DNA of 6,096 nucleotides from an uncultured Collinsella sp. (GTDB lineage: Bacteria; Actinomycetota; Coriobacteriia; Coriobacteriales; Coriobacteriaceae). Position numbers and translations under genes: made by a program. Positions 1-5,958 of the stretch are shown in pieces. Positions within the stretch are counted from its first letter, which is position 1; each line of letters opens with the position of its first letter. The stretch lies in NCBI GenBank assembly GCA_958346165.1, contig CATVQO010000095.1:1-6096 (forward strand), given 5' to 3'. The notes under the pieces were generated by a model. That model was given only the letters and a program-made list of their open reading frames with translations, had not been told where the DNA came from and did not search any database.

Positions 1-815
1 TTGTTATCGCCCCGTACTTTCCGGAGTATCGCGTTTGGATTGAGAAGGCCGGCTGCACGTGTGTCGAGGCGCTTGCCAACGAGGACACATTCCAGCTGAG
101 CGTGGATAACGTATTCAAGGCGATCACCGACAAGACGGCAGCCGTCATTATCGACTCGCCCAACAACCCGACCGGTGCCGTATATACGCGCGACACGCTG
201 ACGCGACTGGCCAATGTTCTGCGCGAGGCCAACGCTCAGCGCGATCCCGAGAATCCGATTATGCTCATCTCGGATGAGCCGTACCGCGAGATCGTGTACG
301 GTGCCGAGGTGCCTTGGGTGCCCTCGATCTACGAGCACACCATCGTGTGCTACTCGTATTCCAAGTCGCTGTCGCTGCCGGGTGAGCGCGTGGGGTGGAT
401 CTTGGTTCCCAACACCAATCCGCAGGCTGCCCGTCTGATGCCGGCCGTTGCCGGTGCCGCCCGTACGCTGGGCTTCGTGTGCGCGCCGGCGCTCTTTCAG
501 CGCGTAATTATCGACTGCATCGATGAGCCGAGTGACGTTGAGGCCTATGCACGCAACCGCACCGCGCTTACCGACGCACTAGCGGAGTATGGCTACACCT
601 ATGTTGAGCCGGATGGCGCGTTCTACCTATGGGTGAAAGCATTGGAGCCCGATGCGAATGCGTTTTGCGAGCGCGCAAAGAAGTATGAGTTGCTTGCGGT
701 TCCCTCGGACAGCTTTGGTATGCCGGGTTGGTTCCGCCTGGGCTATTGCGTGAGCTACGAAACGATTGTCAATTCGCTACCCGCTTGGAAACAGTTGGCG
801 GACGAGTATCGTTAA
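1..815 (+). CDS. PLP-dependent class I/II aminotransferase, 5'-truncated by window edge
   Basis: This cytosolic fold-type I aminotransferase would move an amino group between an amino acid and a 2-oxo acid using pyridoxal phosphate. The reading frame is open from base 3 and gives 270 visible residues before TAA at 813-815. Family members run to about 390-400 residues, so roughly 120-130 N-terminal residues lie outside the window. A GTG at 102 is an internal valine, because recognisable family sequence (APYFPEY) lies upstream of it. Landmarks in visible-residue numbering are the PNNPTG cofactor loop (about 53-58), SDEPY with Asp91 (pyridine nitrogen contact) and Tyr94, SYSKS with Lys121 (Schiff-base lysine, codon 363-365), and WFRLGY with Arg245 (substrate alpha-carboxylate). 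All core residues are intact, so the enzyme should be active. The aspartate/aromatic/alanine aminotransferase group fits best, but substrate cannot be assigned. The next gene is 165 bp downstream behind its own candidate promoter, so the two are probably not co-transcribed. Confidence 0.93.
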   Translation, partial: VIAPYFPEYRVWIEKAGCTCVEALANEDTFQLSVDNVFKAITDKTAAVIIDSPNNPTGAVYTRDTLTRLANVLREANAQRDPENPIMLISDEPYREIVYGAEVPWVPSIYEHTIVCYSYSKSLSLPGERVGWILVPNTNPQAARLMPAVAGAARTLGFVCAPALFQRVIIDCIDEPSDVEAYARNRTALTDALAEYGYTYVEPDGAFYLWVKALEPDANAFCERAKKYELLAVPSDSFGMPGWFRLGYCVSYETIVNSLPAWKQLADEYR

Positions 816-849
816 AAGTAAAGCGCTCTGCCTACAATGTTTTACGTGA

Positions 850-880
850 AACGGGGTTTGGTGTTAAGCCGGACCCCGTT
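850..880 (+). terminator. Hairpin downstream of the aminotransferase, possible weak terminator
   Basis: AACGGGGT (850-857) and ACCCCGTT (873-880) are exact 8-bp inverted arms. The 15-nt loop contains a small GG/CC pairing. The hairpin starts 35 nt after the aminotransferase stop, a sensible place for termination. The following sequence, GTCATGGACG, has no T-run, so it does not meet the usual intrinsic-terminator pattern. It may stabilise the mRNA 3' end or act with Rho. Confidence 0.4.
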
Positions 881-913
881 GTCATGGACGTTGTGTCTTT
901 GGGATGGAGTGGT

Positions 914-943
914 TTTACGACTATCGAAGGCTATGCGTACAAT
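914..943 (+). promoter_or_regulatory. Candidate sigma70-type promoter for the PHP phosphatase gene
   Basis: TTTACG (914-919; 4 of 6 matches to TTGACA) and TACAAT (938-943; 5 of 6 matches to TATAAT) are separated by 18 bp. Transcription would start near 950, giving a leader of about 30 nt before the ATG at 981. The position fits independent transcription of the PHP gene after the hairpin at 850-880. The call rests on hexamer matches alone. Confidence 0.4.
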
Positions 944-968
944 GAATATAAGCGACGGCCGTGCCAGA

Positions 969-975
969 TAAGGAG
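969..975 (+). promoter_or_regulatory. Shine-Dalgarno site of the PHP phosphatase gene
   Basis: TAAGGAG lies 5 nt before the ATG at 981. This strong match fixes the start codon. Confidence 0.8.
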
Positions 976-980
976 ACCTG

Positions 981-1802
981 ATGCCCTACCTGCTTTCTTG
1001 TGACATTCATACCCATACGATGTTCTCTGCGCATGCATATTCGACCATTGAGGAGAATGTGTACTGGGCGGCAGAGCGTGGTCTGCAGGTGCTCGGATCT
1101 GCCGACCATTTGAGCTCTATGGTTACGGCTTGCCCCAATGACCTGCGCAGTTACCAGTTCTTTATCAACCAGGATATCTGGCCGCGCATTTGGAGCGGCG
1201 TGCTGGTGCTGCGTGGTGCCGAGGCCGATATCGTTTCGCTGGACGGAAGCCTGTTTGGCGAGGACACTCCTGTCACGCTCGATATTGCCGGCGATTCGTA
1301 CAGCCGTCAGCATTCGCTGTTCGATTTGGTTACGCGTAATTTGGATTATTTGGTTGCGAGCGTGCATAATCCGCAGATTGCTGAGGGCGCGACGCTGGCC
1401 CAGACGACCGAGATGTATATCAATGCCCTGGAGCACCCCAAGGTGTTCATGCTGGGTCACACGGGGCGTTCGGGCGTGCCGTTCGATATCGACGAGGTGC
1501 TGTTGGCAGCTAAGGCCAAGCACAAGATTATCGAGATCAACAACCATAGTCTTGAACACGGTGTCGACACTGAGCATTGGGCCGTATGCCGCAAGATTGC
1601 CGAGCGCTGCGCCGAGCTGGGCGTGGGCATTGGCGTGTCGACCGATGCCCACATTGGCATGGCCATTGGCAAGCTCGATCACGCGCGCAAGATGCTCGAC
1701 GAGATTCACTTCCCACTGGATTTGATCGTGACGCGCGACCGCGAGACGCTGCTGTGCGAGATGGCGGCAGCCGGCGTGTGCGATCTGCGCAATGGGATGT
1801 AG
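981..1802 (+). CDS. PHP-domain metal-dependent phosphatase, YcdX type
   Basis: A 273-residue cytosolic PHP-superfamily phosphoesterase, slightly longer than E. coli YcdX (about 245). YcdX uses a trinuclear zinc site to hydrolyse phosphate esters. All nine ligand positions known from YcdX can be matched here: His10 and His12 (DIHTHT), His18 (SAHAYS), His43 (ADH), Glu81 (RGAEADI), His129 (SVHNP), His160 (GHTG), Asp222 and His224 (TDAH). The YcdX-like segment INQDIWPRIW followed by VLRGAEADI supports this subfamily over histidinol phosphatase or the polymerase PHP domain. The extra length comes from an insertion around residues 88-112, after the Glu81 ligand. No signal peptide or membrane segment is visible. 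The ATG is set by a strong ribosome binding site. The gene appears monocistronic, with a candidate promoter upstream and a strong terminator downstream. The physiological substrate is unknown, as for most of this subfamily. Confidence 0.9.
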   Translation: MPYLLSCDIHTHTMFSAHAYSTIEENVYWAAERGLQVLGSADHLSSMVTACPNDLRSYQFFINQDIWPRIWSGVLVLRGAEADIVSLDGSLFGEDTPVTLDIAGDSYSRQHSLFDLVTRNLDYLVASVHNPQIAEGATLAQTTEMYINALEHPKVFMLGHTGRSGVPFDIDEVLLAAKAKHKIIEINNHSLEHGVDTEHWAVCRKIAERCAELGVGIGVSTDAHIGMAIGKLDHARKMLDEIHFPLDLIVTRDRETLLCEMAAAGVCDLRNGM

Positions 1803-1822
1803 CGGAGTTTATAAACCAAGCG

Positions 1823-1857
1823 AAGGGGGCGGCCCAGGCGGGTCGCCCCCTTTCTTG
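1823..1857 (+). terminator. Rho-independent terminator after the PHP phosphatase gene
   Basis: AAGGGGGCG (1823-1831) pairs with CGCCCCCTT (1844-1852). Inside it GCCC (1832-1835) pairs with GGGT (1840-1843, one G-T pair) around an AGGC loop, giving a 13-bp stem. A T-rich tail (TTTCTTGT) follows. The hairpin lies about 20 nt after the PHP stop. The gene on the opposite strand ends at 1881, so this hairpin also lies just beyond its 3' end. On that strand the tail is only CTTCGCTTGG, so termination there would be weaker. Confidence 0.9.
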
Positions 1858-1880
1858 TCCCAAAAATCTACTGAGGTTGG

Positions 1881-3329
1881 TTAGCGGCGTTCGAGGACCG
1901 CTACGGTTTCGGTGTGGTCGGTGTGAGGGAACATGTCGACTGGCGTGATCTTGAGCAGGCGATAGCCTCCGTCGAGGAGCTGGTGCAGGTCGCGCTCTTG
2001 GGTCACGGGGTTGCAGCTGATATAGGTGATGCGGCGCGGCTTAAGTGCGCAGGCAGCTTCGAGGAACTCGGGCGTGGAGCCGGCGCGCGGCGGGTCGATG
2101 GAAAGAACGTCGACGCGTTCGTTGTTGTCGGCGGCATCCAGGATGTAGTCGGTGGCGTCGTCGGCCATAAACCAAGCGCTGCGGGTGAGGCCGTTGAGCT
2201 CGGCATTGCGACGTGCGTCGGCAATGCCCGCCGGGTTGCGCTCCACGCCGAGCAGCATAATGCCGATACCCTTGTTCTGGGCATCTTTAGCTGCGCAAAG
2301 ACCGATGGTACCGCTGCCACAGTAGGCATCCATGAGCACATCGCCCTGGTGCAAATCCATGCCGTCGATAGCGAGCTGATAGAGCAGCTCGGTCTGTTGC
2401 GGGTTGGTCTGATAAAACGCGGTGGGGGAGATGTCGAATTCGCAGCCGAGCAGCTGGTCGCGCATGCATTCGGCGCCATACACGATGCGGGTTTCCTCGC
2501 CGAGGATGGCGTTGCCGGGGCGTCCGTTGATGTTTTGGGCGACGGTGACGATGCGCGGATCGAGTGCGGCGACAGCCTCAAAGAACTCCTGCGCATGCGG
2601 CAAGTCGCGCTGAGCGGTCACGAGCGTGACCATGACCTGGTCGGTACGCCAACCGCAGCGGACGACGGCATAGCGAAGCAAACCAAGATGCTTGTCCTCA
2701 TTAAAGGCGGGAATATGCAGCCGCTCAGCTTCGCGTGCGATGCCGTTGAGAATCTGACGGGCGCCCGGTGCCTCGACGGGGCATTCGGGTACGGCAACGA
2801 TCTTGTGCGTGCCGCGCTCAAAGAAACCGCAACGGACAGCGCCCTCCTTACCGGGAGCAAAGGGAGTGGCGGCCTTATGGCGAAAACCGCGCGGCGCAGG
2901 ATATTTGCCCGGGTCGCCCAGGGTGACACCCATGCCACGAATAGGATCTACAGCAATGCCCTCACGCTCACAAAGCGAAGCAAAAAGCTCCTCCATAGCA
3001 GCCTGCTTAGCTGCCAACTGCTTTTTATAAGGACGATTGAGCGCCGTGCATCCGCCACAAGCTCTCATGATGGAACAGGGAGACTTGGGATCCACAGCCT
3101 CACGCGCAGACGGAACCGGATTCTTATACGGGCGCTTGGAGCGAGTCTGAGATGCCTTATCCTCGCTCCGACGAGAGCCGGGACGCTTGGCCTTAGCCTT
3201 GCCCTTAGCCGACTTACCCTTCGCATTCAGAGACGACTTGGATTTCTTAGAAGATTTTTTCTCCCCCGACCCCTCAGCCGCCTCGATCAAAGCACGACGA
3301 GCCTTACGCTCCGCACGAGATTCTGCCAT
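1881..3329 (-). CDS. rlmD: RNA (uracil-C5) methyltransferase, TrmA/RlmC/RlmD family
   Basis: A 482-residue SAM-dependent enzyme that would make 5-methyluridine in 23S rRNA (U1939 or U747 in E. coli numbering) or possibly tRNA. A [4Fe-4S] site is formed by Cys85, Cys91 and Cys94 (C-x5-C-x2-C) plus Cys183 in PECPVEAP, as in E. coli RlmD. The Rossmann domain shows FYQTNPQQ (305-312), motif I DAYCGSG (334-340) and acidic Glu363 (GVERN). Catalysis uses DPPRAG (412-417), nucleophile Cys439 in YISCNP, and the C-terminal PHTDHTETVAV with Glu474 as likely general base. Residues 1-80 are a Lys/Arg/Ser-rich, probably disordered tail, where relatives usually carry a TRAM domain. The ATG (3329-3327) has only a weak GTGGGG upstream as ribosome binding site. 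The family is certain. The symbol is the usual annotation, but the exact uridine target cannot be read from sequence, because many Gram-positive members (RlmCD) modify two sites. Confidence 0.9.
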   Translation of the reverse strand: MAESRAERKARRALIEAAEGSGEKKSSKKSKSSLNAKGKSAKGKAKAKRPGSRRSEDKASQTRSKRPYKNPVPSAREAVDPKSPCSIMRACGGCTALNRPYKKQLAAKQAAMEELFASLCEREGIAVDPIRGMGVTLGDPGKYPAPRGFRHKAATPFAPGKEGAVRCGFFERGTHKIVAVPECPVEAPGARQILNGIAREAERLHIPAFNEDKHLGLLRYAVVRCGWRTDQVMVTLVTAQRDLPHAQEFFEAVAALDPRIVTVAQNINGRPGNAILGEETRIVYGAECMRDQLLGCEFDISPTAFYQTNPQQTELLYQLAIDGMDLHQGDVLMDAYCGSGTIGLCAAKDAQNKGIGIMLLGVERNPAGIADARRNAELNGLTRSAWFMADDATDYILDAADNNERVDVLSIDPPRAGSTPEFLEAACALKPRRITYISCNPVTQERDLHQLLDGGYRLLKITPVDMFPHTDHTETVAVLERR

Positions 3330-3368
3330 GAATTAACCCCACTAATTTACAAATTGAAATCTGAAAGC

Positions 3369-3374
3369 ATTGTA
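3369..3374 (-). promoter_or_regulatory. Possible -10 element for the methyltransferase gene
   Basis: On the minus strand TACAAT (5 of 6 to TATAAT) lies 39 bp upstream of the methyltransferase ATG. No convincing -35 hexamer is found at 16-18 bp, so this is a weak call. A short palindrome, AATTT-AC-AAATT (3344-3355), lies between it and the start codon. Confidence 0.25.
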
Positions 3375-3472
3375 TCGTGCCAAGCTAGCGGACGATATGC
3401 AAGCGCCCACTTCATGTCAGTGATAAACCCAACGACGTTTGCCCGCCGGGTGCCGGGGCAGGGGTTAAGTTT

Positions 3473-3524
3473 GTCGCGAGTTCCGCACGAACAGGAGAGC
3501 ACTTAATGTGCTCTCCGTCGCGAG
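3473..3524. repeat. GTCGCGAG 8-bp direct repeat inside the palindromic element
   Basis: GTCGCGAG occurs at 3473-3480 and again at 3517-3524, bracketing a 36-bp segment (3481-3516) that ends in the central hairpin. Each copy contains the self-complementary TCGCGA. Such flanking copies could mark insertion of the 36-bp segment or protein-binding half-sites. Confidence 0.6.
3494..3516. repeat. Central perfect 9-bp hairpin of the palindromic element
   Basis: GGAGAGCAC (3494-3502) and GTGCTCTCC (3508-3516) pair perfectly around the 5-nt loop TTAAT. The spacers to the outer arms are 20 and 24 nt, so the hairpin is nearly but not exactly centred. There is no T-run after it on either strand, so it is not an intrinsic terminator. 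Confidence 0.8.
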
Positions 3525-3583
3525 CAGGACTGTAGAGCAGCAAACTTAACCCCTGCCCCGGCACCCGGCGGGCAAACCCTCCC

Positions 3584-3612
3584 TTGTACTCCATCTCACT
3601 AAAGTGTATGAT
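3584..3612 (+). promoter_or_regulatory. Candidate sigma70-type promoter of the amino-acid ABC importer operon
   Basis: TTGTAC (3584-3589; keeps the TTG core) and TATGAT (3607-3612; 5 of 6) are separated by 17 bp. Transcription would begin near 3619, leaving a leader of about 50 nt before the ATG at 3669. The promoter starts 7 bp after the palindromic element. An ACTAAAGTG box fills the spacer next to the -10. Confidence 0.5.
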
Positions 3613-3650
3613 TCTGGACGTTACACGACTCACTTTACTTAACTAAAGTG
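3598..3650. promoter_or_regulatory. Three ACTAAAGTG boxes, candidate operator of the ABC importer
   Basis: ACTAAAGTG occurs at 3598-3606 and 3642-3650 in direct orientation, 44 bp apart (about four helical turns). A one-mismatch inverted copy, CACTTTACT, lies at 3631-3639. The last two form a 20-bp near-palindrome (3631-3650, one mismatched pair) centred on TTAA. The first copy is also part of the small palindrome CACT-AA-AGTG (3597-3606). One box abuts the -10 and the others lie just past the predicted start of transcription, which suits a repressor, perhaps with looping. The TTAACTA core faintly resembles the E. coli TrpR operator, but I do not assign a regulator. Confidence 0.5.
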
Positions 3651-3655
3651 CCATC

Positions 3656-3664
3656 AAGGGGGGA
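3656..3664 (+). promoter_or_regulatory. Shine-Dalgarno site choosing the binding-protein start
   Basis: AAGGGGGGA ends 4 nt before the ATG at 3669. It excludes the in-frame GTG at 3648, which lies upstream of this site, and the ATG at 3681, which is too far downstream. Confidence 0.75.
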
Positions 3665-3668
3665 TACC

Positions 3669-4529
3669 ATGAACACCGATATGTCTCGTCGTCAGTTTGT
3701 TGGTCTAGCCGGCTCGCTCGCTACGGTGCTTGGCCTTGGTCTTGTCGGTTGCGGCGGTGGTGCCGGCAAGGGCTCCGCTGCTGGCTCTGCCGCGGCCAAG
3801 GATGTGAAGGGCGCTGCGGAGTCCAAGAAGCTCGTGGTGGGCTTTGATAAGTCCTATCCTCCGTACGGCTTTGTGGGCGACGATGGCGAGTACACCGGCT
3901 TTGATCTCGATCTGGCCAAGGCTGTTGCCGATAAGCAGGGCTGGGAGGTCAAATACGAGGCCATCGACTGGGATGCCAAGGATACGCTGCTTAACTCGGG
4001 CGCCATCAACTGCATCTGGAATGGCTTTACCATGGAGGGCCGTGAGGACGACTACACGTTCTCCGAGCCGTACATGCTCAACGAGCAGGTGCTGGTGGTA
4101 AAGAAGGATGCAGGCATCAAGAGCTGGGACGATCTTGCCGGCAAGACCGTGATTACCCAGACCGATTCCGCTGCGCAGGATGTGCTTGAGGGTGACCAGA
4201 AGGATCTGGCGGCGACGTTTGCCACGCTCGACACCATCGGTGAGTACAACACGGCGTTTATGCAGCTCGAGAGCGGCGCGGTCGATGCCGTGGCTTGCGA
4301 CCTTTCGATTGCCCAGTATCAGCTTGCCGCCAAGCCCGATGCTTATACGCAGCTTGATGAGCCGCTGTCCAGCGAGCACTACGCCGTCGGCTTTAAGAAG
4401 GGCGACACCAAGTCGGCCGACGCCGTGACCGAGTCGCTCAAGGCACTCTACGATTACGGTACGGTTAAGGATCTCTGCGACAAGTATTCAAGCTATGGTC
4501 TATCTTTCGATAATTGGGTGCTTAAGTAA
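3669..4529 (+). CDS. Amino-acid ABC transporter substrate-binding lipoprotein (SBP family 3), Tat-type signal
   Basis: The 286-residue extracytoplasmic receptor of a polar amino-acid importer. The N-terminus carries a twin-arginine motif, SRRQFVG (Arg7-Arg8), a hydrophobic stretch (11-26), and lipobox LVGC with Cys28 as the lipidated residue. This predicts Tat export of the folded protein and membrane anchoring. A Gly/Ala/Ser/Lys-rich linker (29-53) follows. The family-3 domain starts near LVVGFDKSYPPYGF (55-68) and shows GFDLDLAKAV (77-86), CIWNGFT (115-121), Arg125 in GRED (usual ligand carboxylate contact), FSEPY (131-135), the second lobe at DDLAGKTV, and Asp211 in VDAVACD (usual ligand amino contact). 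Length is normal. The ligand cannot be fixed: glutamine, cystine, arginine or another polar amino acid are all possible. It is first in the operon, and its stop shares one base with the permease start. Confidence 0.92.
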   Translation: MNTDMSRRQFVGLAGSLATVLGLGLVGCGGGAGKGSAAGSAAAKDVKGAAESKKLVVGFDKSYPPYGFVGDDGEYTGFDLDLAKAVADKQGWEVKYEAIDWDAKDTLLNSGAINCIWNGFTMEGREDDYTFSEPYMLNEQVLVVKKDAGIKSWDDLAGKTVITQTDSAAQDVLEGDQKDLAATFATLDTIGEYNTAFMQLESGAVDAVACDLSIAQYQLAAKPDAYTQLDEPLSSEHYAVGFKKGDTKSADAVTESLKALYDYGTVKDLCDKYSSYGLSFDNWVLK

Positions 4530-5182
4530 TGTCTATTCAGGTCATGATGCAGATGCTTGGCCAGGGATTCTTGGTCAGTTTGCAGTTGTTTGTGCTGACA
4601 CTGCTGGGGTCGATTCCGCTGGGAATCCCCGTGGCGTTTATGCGCATGAGCAAAATTGCGCCGCTTCGCTGGATTGCGCGCATCTACATTTCGGTCATGC
4701 GCGGTACGCCGCTCATGCTGCAGATGTTTGCCATCTACTTTGCCCCGTACTACGTGTTTGGCATTTCGCTCACGCCCGATTCCAAGTGGACGGCGTGCGT
4801 CGTGGCGTTCATCATCAACTACGCCGGTTACTTTGCCGAGATCTATCGCTCGGGCTTGCAGTCCATTCCGCGCGGTCAATACGAGGCTGCCGAGGTGCTG
4901 GGCTATTCGCGCGTGCAGACGTTTCTGTATATCGTGATGCCGCAGGTCGCCAAGCGTATTCTGCCGGCGATGGGCAACGAGATCATCACGCTGGTCAAGG
5001 ACACGTCGCTGGCGTTTGCCATTGGCGTGGGTGAGATGTTCTCGACGGCCAAGGCGCTGGTCGCCTCGCAGGTGAGCATGGTGCCGTTTGCGATCGCGGC
5101 GCTGATTTACTGGGTCTTTAATTTCGTCGTCGAGATGCTGCTGGGCGCCGCCGAGAAAAAATTGGATTACTACCATGATTAA
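4529..5182 (+). CDS. Polar amino-acid ABC transporter permease (HisM/GlnP family)
   Basis: A 217-residue integral membrane subunit of the normal size for this family. Hydrophobic segments lie near residues 14-36, 55-78, 86-106, 150-168 and 185-206, matching the five-helix core. RGTP (58-61) followed by a hydrophobic run is typical of polar amino-acid permeases. The cytoplasmic EAA loop is clear: EAAEVLGYSRVQTFLYIVMPQ without its last residue spans 119-138, with Glu119, Ala120 and Gly125. This loop docks onto the ATPase. Only one permease gene is present, so a homodimer is expected. The ATG overlaps the preceding TAA by one base and has no clear Shine-Dalgarno site, which suggests translational coupling to the binding-protein gene. 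Confidence 0.94.
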   Translation: MSIQVMMQMLGQGFLVSLQLFVLTLLGSIPLGIPVAFMRMSKIAPLRWIARIYISVMRGTPLMLQMFAIYFAPYYVFGISLTPDSKWTACVVAFIINYAGYFAEIYRSGLQSIPRGQYEAAEVLGYSRVQTFLYIVMPQVAKRILPAMGNEIITLVKDTSLAFAIGVGEMFSTAKALVASQVSMVPFAIAALIYWVFNFVVEMLLGAAEKKLDYYHD

Positions 5183-5939
5183 TTCGGTAATGAATATATC
5201 GAACGCGCGTAAGGCGTTTGGCGGCAATGAGGTGCTCAAGGATATCTCGCTTGAGGTGAAGCGTGGCGAGGTCGTGGCGATTATCGGGCCTTCGGGTGGC
5301 GGCAAGTCCACGCTGCTGCGGTGTGCCACGCTGCTCGAGTCACTCGACGGAGGCTCGCTCTCGTTTGGCGACCTTGCCGTTGCGACGGATGCGGGTTCGG
5401 GCGCGGTCTATGCGAAGGGCGATGTGCCCAAGCAGGCGCGCTCGCGATTCGGCCTGGTGTTCCAAAATTACAACCTGTTCCCGCACTATACGGTGATGAA
5501 AAACATCACCGATGCGCCGATTCGCGTGCTTAAGCGTCCGCGCGAGCAGGCGGAAGCCCGCGCTCACGAGCTGATTGCACAAATGGGGCTGACGGGCAAC
5601 GAGAACAAGGTGCCGTGTGAGCTTTCGGGCGGTCAGCAACAGCGTGTGAGTATCGCCCGCGCCCTGGCGCTCGATCCGGAAATCTTATTCTTTGACGAGC
5701 CGACCTCGGCGCTCGATCCCGAGCTAACGGCCGAGGTGCTGCGTGTCATTAAAGACCTGGCGGCGCAGAATATGACGATGGTGATCGTGACCCATGCGAT
5801 GCAGTTTGCGCGCGATGTTGCCGATCGCGTGGTCTTTATGGACGGAGGCCGCATTGTCGAGGAGGGCCCGGCCGAGCAGGTTATCGATCATCCGCGTGAG
5901 CAACGTACCCGTGAGTTCTTGAGTCGTATCGAGGGCTAA
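5175..5939 (+). CDS. Polar amino-acid ABC transporter ATP-binding protein (GlnQ/HisP type)
   Basis: A 254-residue cytoplasmic ATPase that would energise the importer as a dimer. It shows Phe15 as likely A-loop aromatic, Walker A GPSGGGKST (38-46), Q-loop VFQNYNLFPH with Gln97, signature LSGGQQQR (150-157), Walker B LFFDEP with Glu175 as catalytic base, D-loop SALD (178-181) and switch His207. VFQNYNLFPH and the ending GPAEQVIDHP are typical of the polar amino-acid subfamily. Residues 66-92 form a longer loop than in E. coli GlnQ, between the Walker A helix and the Q-loop. The ATG at 5175 lies 8 nt inside the permease gene in another frame, pointing to translational coupling. An ATG at 5190 is an alternative that would remove five residues before the first strand. 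A terminator begins about 20 nt after the stop, closing the operon. Confidence 0.95.
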   Translation: MINSVMNISNARKAFGGNEVLKDISLEVKRGEVVAIIGPSGGGKSTLLRCATLLESLDGGSLSFGDLAVATDAGSGAVYAKGDVPKQARSRFGLVFQNYNLFPHYTVMKNITDAPIRVLKRPREQAEARAHELIAQMGLTGNENKVPCELSGGQQQRVSIARALALDPEILFFDEPTSALDPELTAEVLRVIKDLAAQNMTMVIVTHAMQFARDVADRVVFMDGGRIVEEGPAEQVIDHPREQRTREFLSRIEG

Positions 5940-5958
5940 GCTCAGCTATGTATTGAGA

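Larger units (their letters stand above)
3437..3577. repeat. 141-bp palindromic element with perfect 37-bp inverted arms
   Basis: The arms at 3437-3473 and 3541-3577 are exact reverse complements over 37 bp, and pairing stops at both ends. They are GC-rich, beginning GTTTGCCCGCCGGG and ending GGGGTTAAGTTTG in the left copy. The 67-bp centre carries its own hairpin (3494-3516) and an 8-bp direct repeat. No transposase and no clear target-site duplication flank the element. It resembles a MITE or REP/BIME-type intergenic repeat and could form a large stem-loop in RNA or a cruciform in DNA. Because the arms are inverted, both strands translate across them to the same peptide (FARRVPGQGLSL). I recall similar sequence in Collinsella genomes but cannot verify it here. 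Confidence 0.85.
3330..3668. other. Divergent intergenic region between the methyltransferase and the ABC importer
   Basis: This 339-bp gene-free stretch separates two divergent transcription units. From left to right it holds about 107 bp of AT-richer DNA upstream of the methyltransferase, a 141-bp palindromic element (3437-3577), and 91 bp carrying the importer promoter, repeated boxes and ribosome binding site. Small frames do cross it on both strands. They have no ribosome binding sites and owe their similar peptides to the inverted arms, so I treat the region as non-coding. Confidence 0.8.

Noticed and set aside
728..1003. A 91-codon + strand frame bridging the aminotransferase end and the PHP start
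   Set aside because: It overlaps both genes out of frame, has no ribosome binding site and no recognisable protein similarity.
921..1709. A 262-codon minus-strand frame opposite the PHP phosphatase gene
   Set aside because: The plus strand encodes all nine YcdX-type metal ligands and has a strong ribosome binding site. The antisense frame has neither motifs nor a start signal.
1914..3506. A 530-codon open frame on the + strand antisense to the methyltransferase
   Set aside because: It lies almost wholly opposite a gene with clear catalytic and Fe-S motifs, its translation shows no recognisable domain, and it runs into the palindromic element. It is a codon-bias shadow.
3494..3516. The central hairpin as an intrinsic terminator
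   Set aside because: No T-run follows the stem on either strand, and it lies upstream of both divergent genes.
3437..3577. The palindromic element as an integron attC site, CRISPR repeat pair or IS end
   Set aside because: There is no integrase, cas gene or transposase nearby, no spacer-repeat periodicity, and the arms are perfect rather than the imperfect boxes of attC.
3412..3633. A 73-codon minus-strand frame through the palindromic element
   Set aside because: There is no ribosome binding site and no domain. It contains FARRVPGQGLSL, as does the + strand, only because the arms are inverted copies. Better explained as non-coding repeat.
4493..5329. A 278-codon minus-strand frame across the permease and the start of the ATPase gene
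   Set aside because: It is opposite two unmistakable ABC genes and gives a low-complexity His/Arg-rich translation typical of antisense shadows.
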